64,000 bases of DNA. It comes from an uncultured Pirellulaceae bacterium. Lineage in GTDB: Bacteria; Planctomycetota; Planctomycetia; Pirellulales; Pirellulaceae. The position numbers and the translations under genes were made by a program. The stretch's first letter is position 1, and each line of letters opens with the position of its first letter. The stretch covers positions 1-64,000 of the forward strand of contig CALFWR010000052.1 in assembly GCA_937928555.1 (NCBI GenBank). The letters are read 5' to 3'. Positions 63,519 through 64,000 of the stretch are shown here, one piece after another. A model generated the notes under the pieces. That model made no database searches. It had not been told where the DNA came from and worked only from the letters and a program-made list of their open reading frames with translations.

Positions 63519-64000
63519 ATGGAAGATTCGATGATCCGTTGCCTCGCAATCATGGCGCTTATTTTTGCGCTACCGGCCACTTCGGCGAAACGAGTTAGTG
63601 CACAGGCTACTGCGCAGGCTTCGCTGCCGTTCACCGCCATGGTGCTCAACGATGGAGCCACGGTTCATTGCGGACCCGGCGGCAAGGACAGTTTCTATGC
63701 CACGCATTCACTGAAGCAGGGGGATGTGGTTCAGGTCTGGCGGCAGGATCCCGGTGGCTGGTGCGCGATCCGCCCGCCGGAGCAAAGCTTTAGTCTGGTC
63801 CCGGAGTCGGCTGTCAAGCTGTTGCAGGATGATGTCGGCGAAATCACAGACCCGGTTCCTGCCTTTGTCGGAACCAAGCTTGGACCGGTGGAAACGCCGC
63901 AATGGCAAGTCCGCCTTCGGCCTGGCGAGAAAGTGCTGATTGTCGGCGAAGTTTCCTGGCCAACGCCAAACGGCGGCGCAAATATCTGGTACCAAATCGA
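63519..64000 (+). CDS. exported SH3-like domain protein, partial at window edge
   Basis: The frame is open from ATG 63519 (or 63531) to the window edge, 160 codons. A signal segment LAIMALIFALPATSA is followed by an SH3b-type pattern (GATVHCGPGGKDSFYATHSL, QGDVVQVWRQDPGGWCAIRPPE) and the start of a second one. The family is common in planctomycetes as cell-envelope proteins. The C-terminus is outside the window. Confidence 0.75.
   Translation, partial: MEDSMIRCLAIMALIFALPATSAKRVSAQATAQASLPFTAMVLNDGATVHCGPGGKDSFYATHSLKQGDVVQVWRQDPGGWCAIRPPEQSFSLVPESAVKLLQDDVGEITDPVPAFVGTKLGPVETPQWQVRLRPGEKVLIVGEVSWPTPNGGANIWYQI

Overview
This window looks like a chromosome segment of a planctomycete, probably Pirellulaceae. 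The grounds are gene content only: sialate O-acetylesterase, several HtrA/PDZ proteins, secreted beta-propellers, a fused PqqD-like/M50/HlyD protein family, a small conserved protein and an SH3-like secreted protein of planctomycete type, csrA, and weakly clustered genes on both strands. No rRNA, phage, plasmid or CRISPR locus is visible, and no transposase gene was found.

Layout. 1-5.4 kb: a 16-bp tandem repeat, a membrane protein, an OB-fold DUF3127 protein, a probable selenoprotein of the ArsC-like thioredoxin fold with an in-frame UGA, a sialate O-acetylesterase and an iodotyrosine-deiodinase-like flavoprotein. 5.6-10 kb: csrA, scpA and an ABC-2 exporter pair. 10.7-15.6 kb: a minus-strand operon yjbQ, uvrA-like, beta-propeller, PSP1. 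16-20.6 kb: a small conserved protein with its own promoter and terminator, a membrane protein, moaC with a polyprenyl synthetase, and a methyltransferase. 20.9 kb: tRNA-Ser(GGA). 21-27 kb: a PqqD-M50-HlyD fusion, a GT2 glycosyltransferase and an RCC1-repeat protein. 27.6-31.2 kb: gnd, a DinB-like gene and zwf (oxidative pentose phosphate branch). 31.5-37.7 kb: a membrane protein, two degenerate HtrA-like proteins and acs. 38-45 kb: rph, fxsA, two planctomycete-type hypothetical proteins and a TrhO-RluA fusion. 45-52.7 kb: a molybdenum-carrier-like protein coupled to a LysM protein, a TlpA-like protein, a MATE exporter, a DsbD-alpha-like protein, apt and an RluA-family enzyme. 52.8-57.8 kb: a three-gene membrane cluster (adaptor, soluble-domain-HlyD, PqqD-M50-HlyD). 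57.9-60.2 kb: a paired inactive/active HtrA operon. 60.3-64 kb: a Tat-exported propeller, a Kv-type channel, a DPM1-type glycosyltransferase and a partial SH3-like protein.

The most notable results are: (i) a gene hidden by UGA, with a UxxC motif and a hairpin meeting bacterial SECIS geometry; (ii) seven copies of a roughly 187-bp inverted-repeat element, each flanked by a different perfect 5-bp target duplication, which marks a mobile MITE family; (iii) two versions of a protein joining a PqqD-like domain, an M50 site-2 protease and an HlyD arm, one alone and one in an adaptor cluster without a recognisable pump; (iv) several HtrA-like proteins that have lost their catalytic residues. Positions and motifs come from reading the sequence. 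Family names come from recognition of motifs and were not checked by database search.
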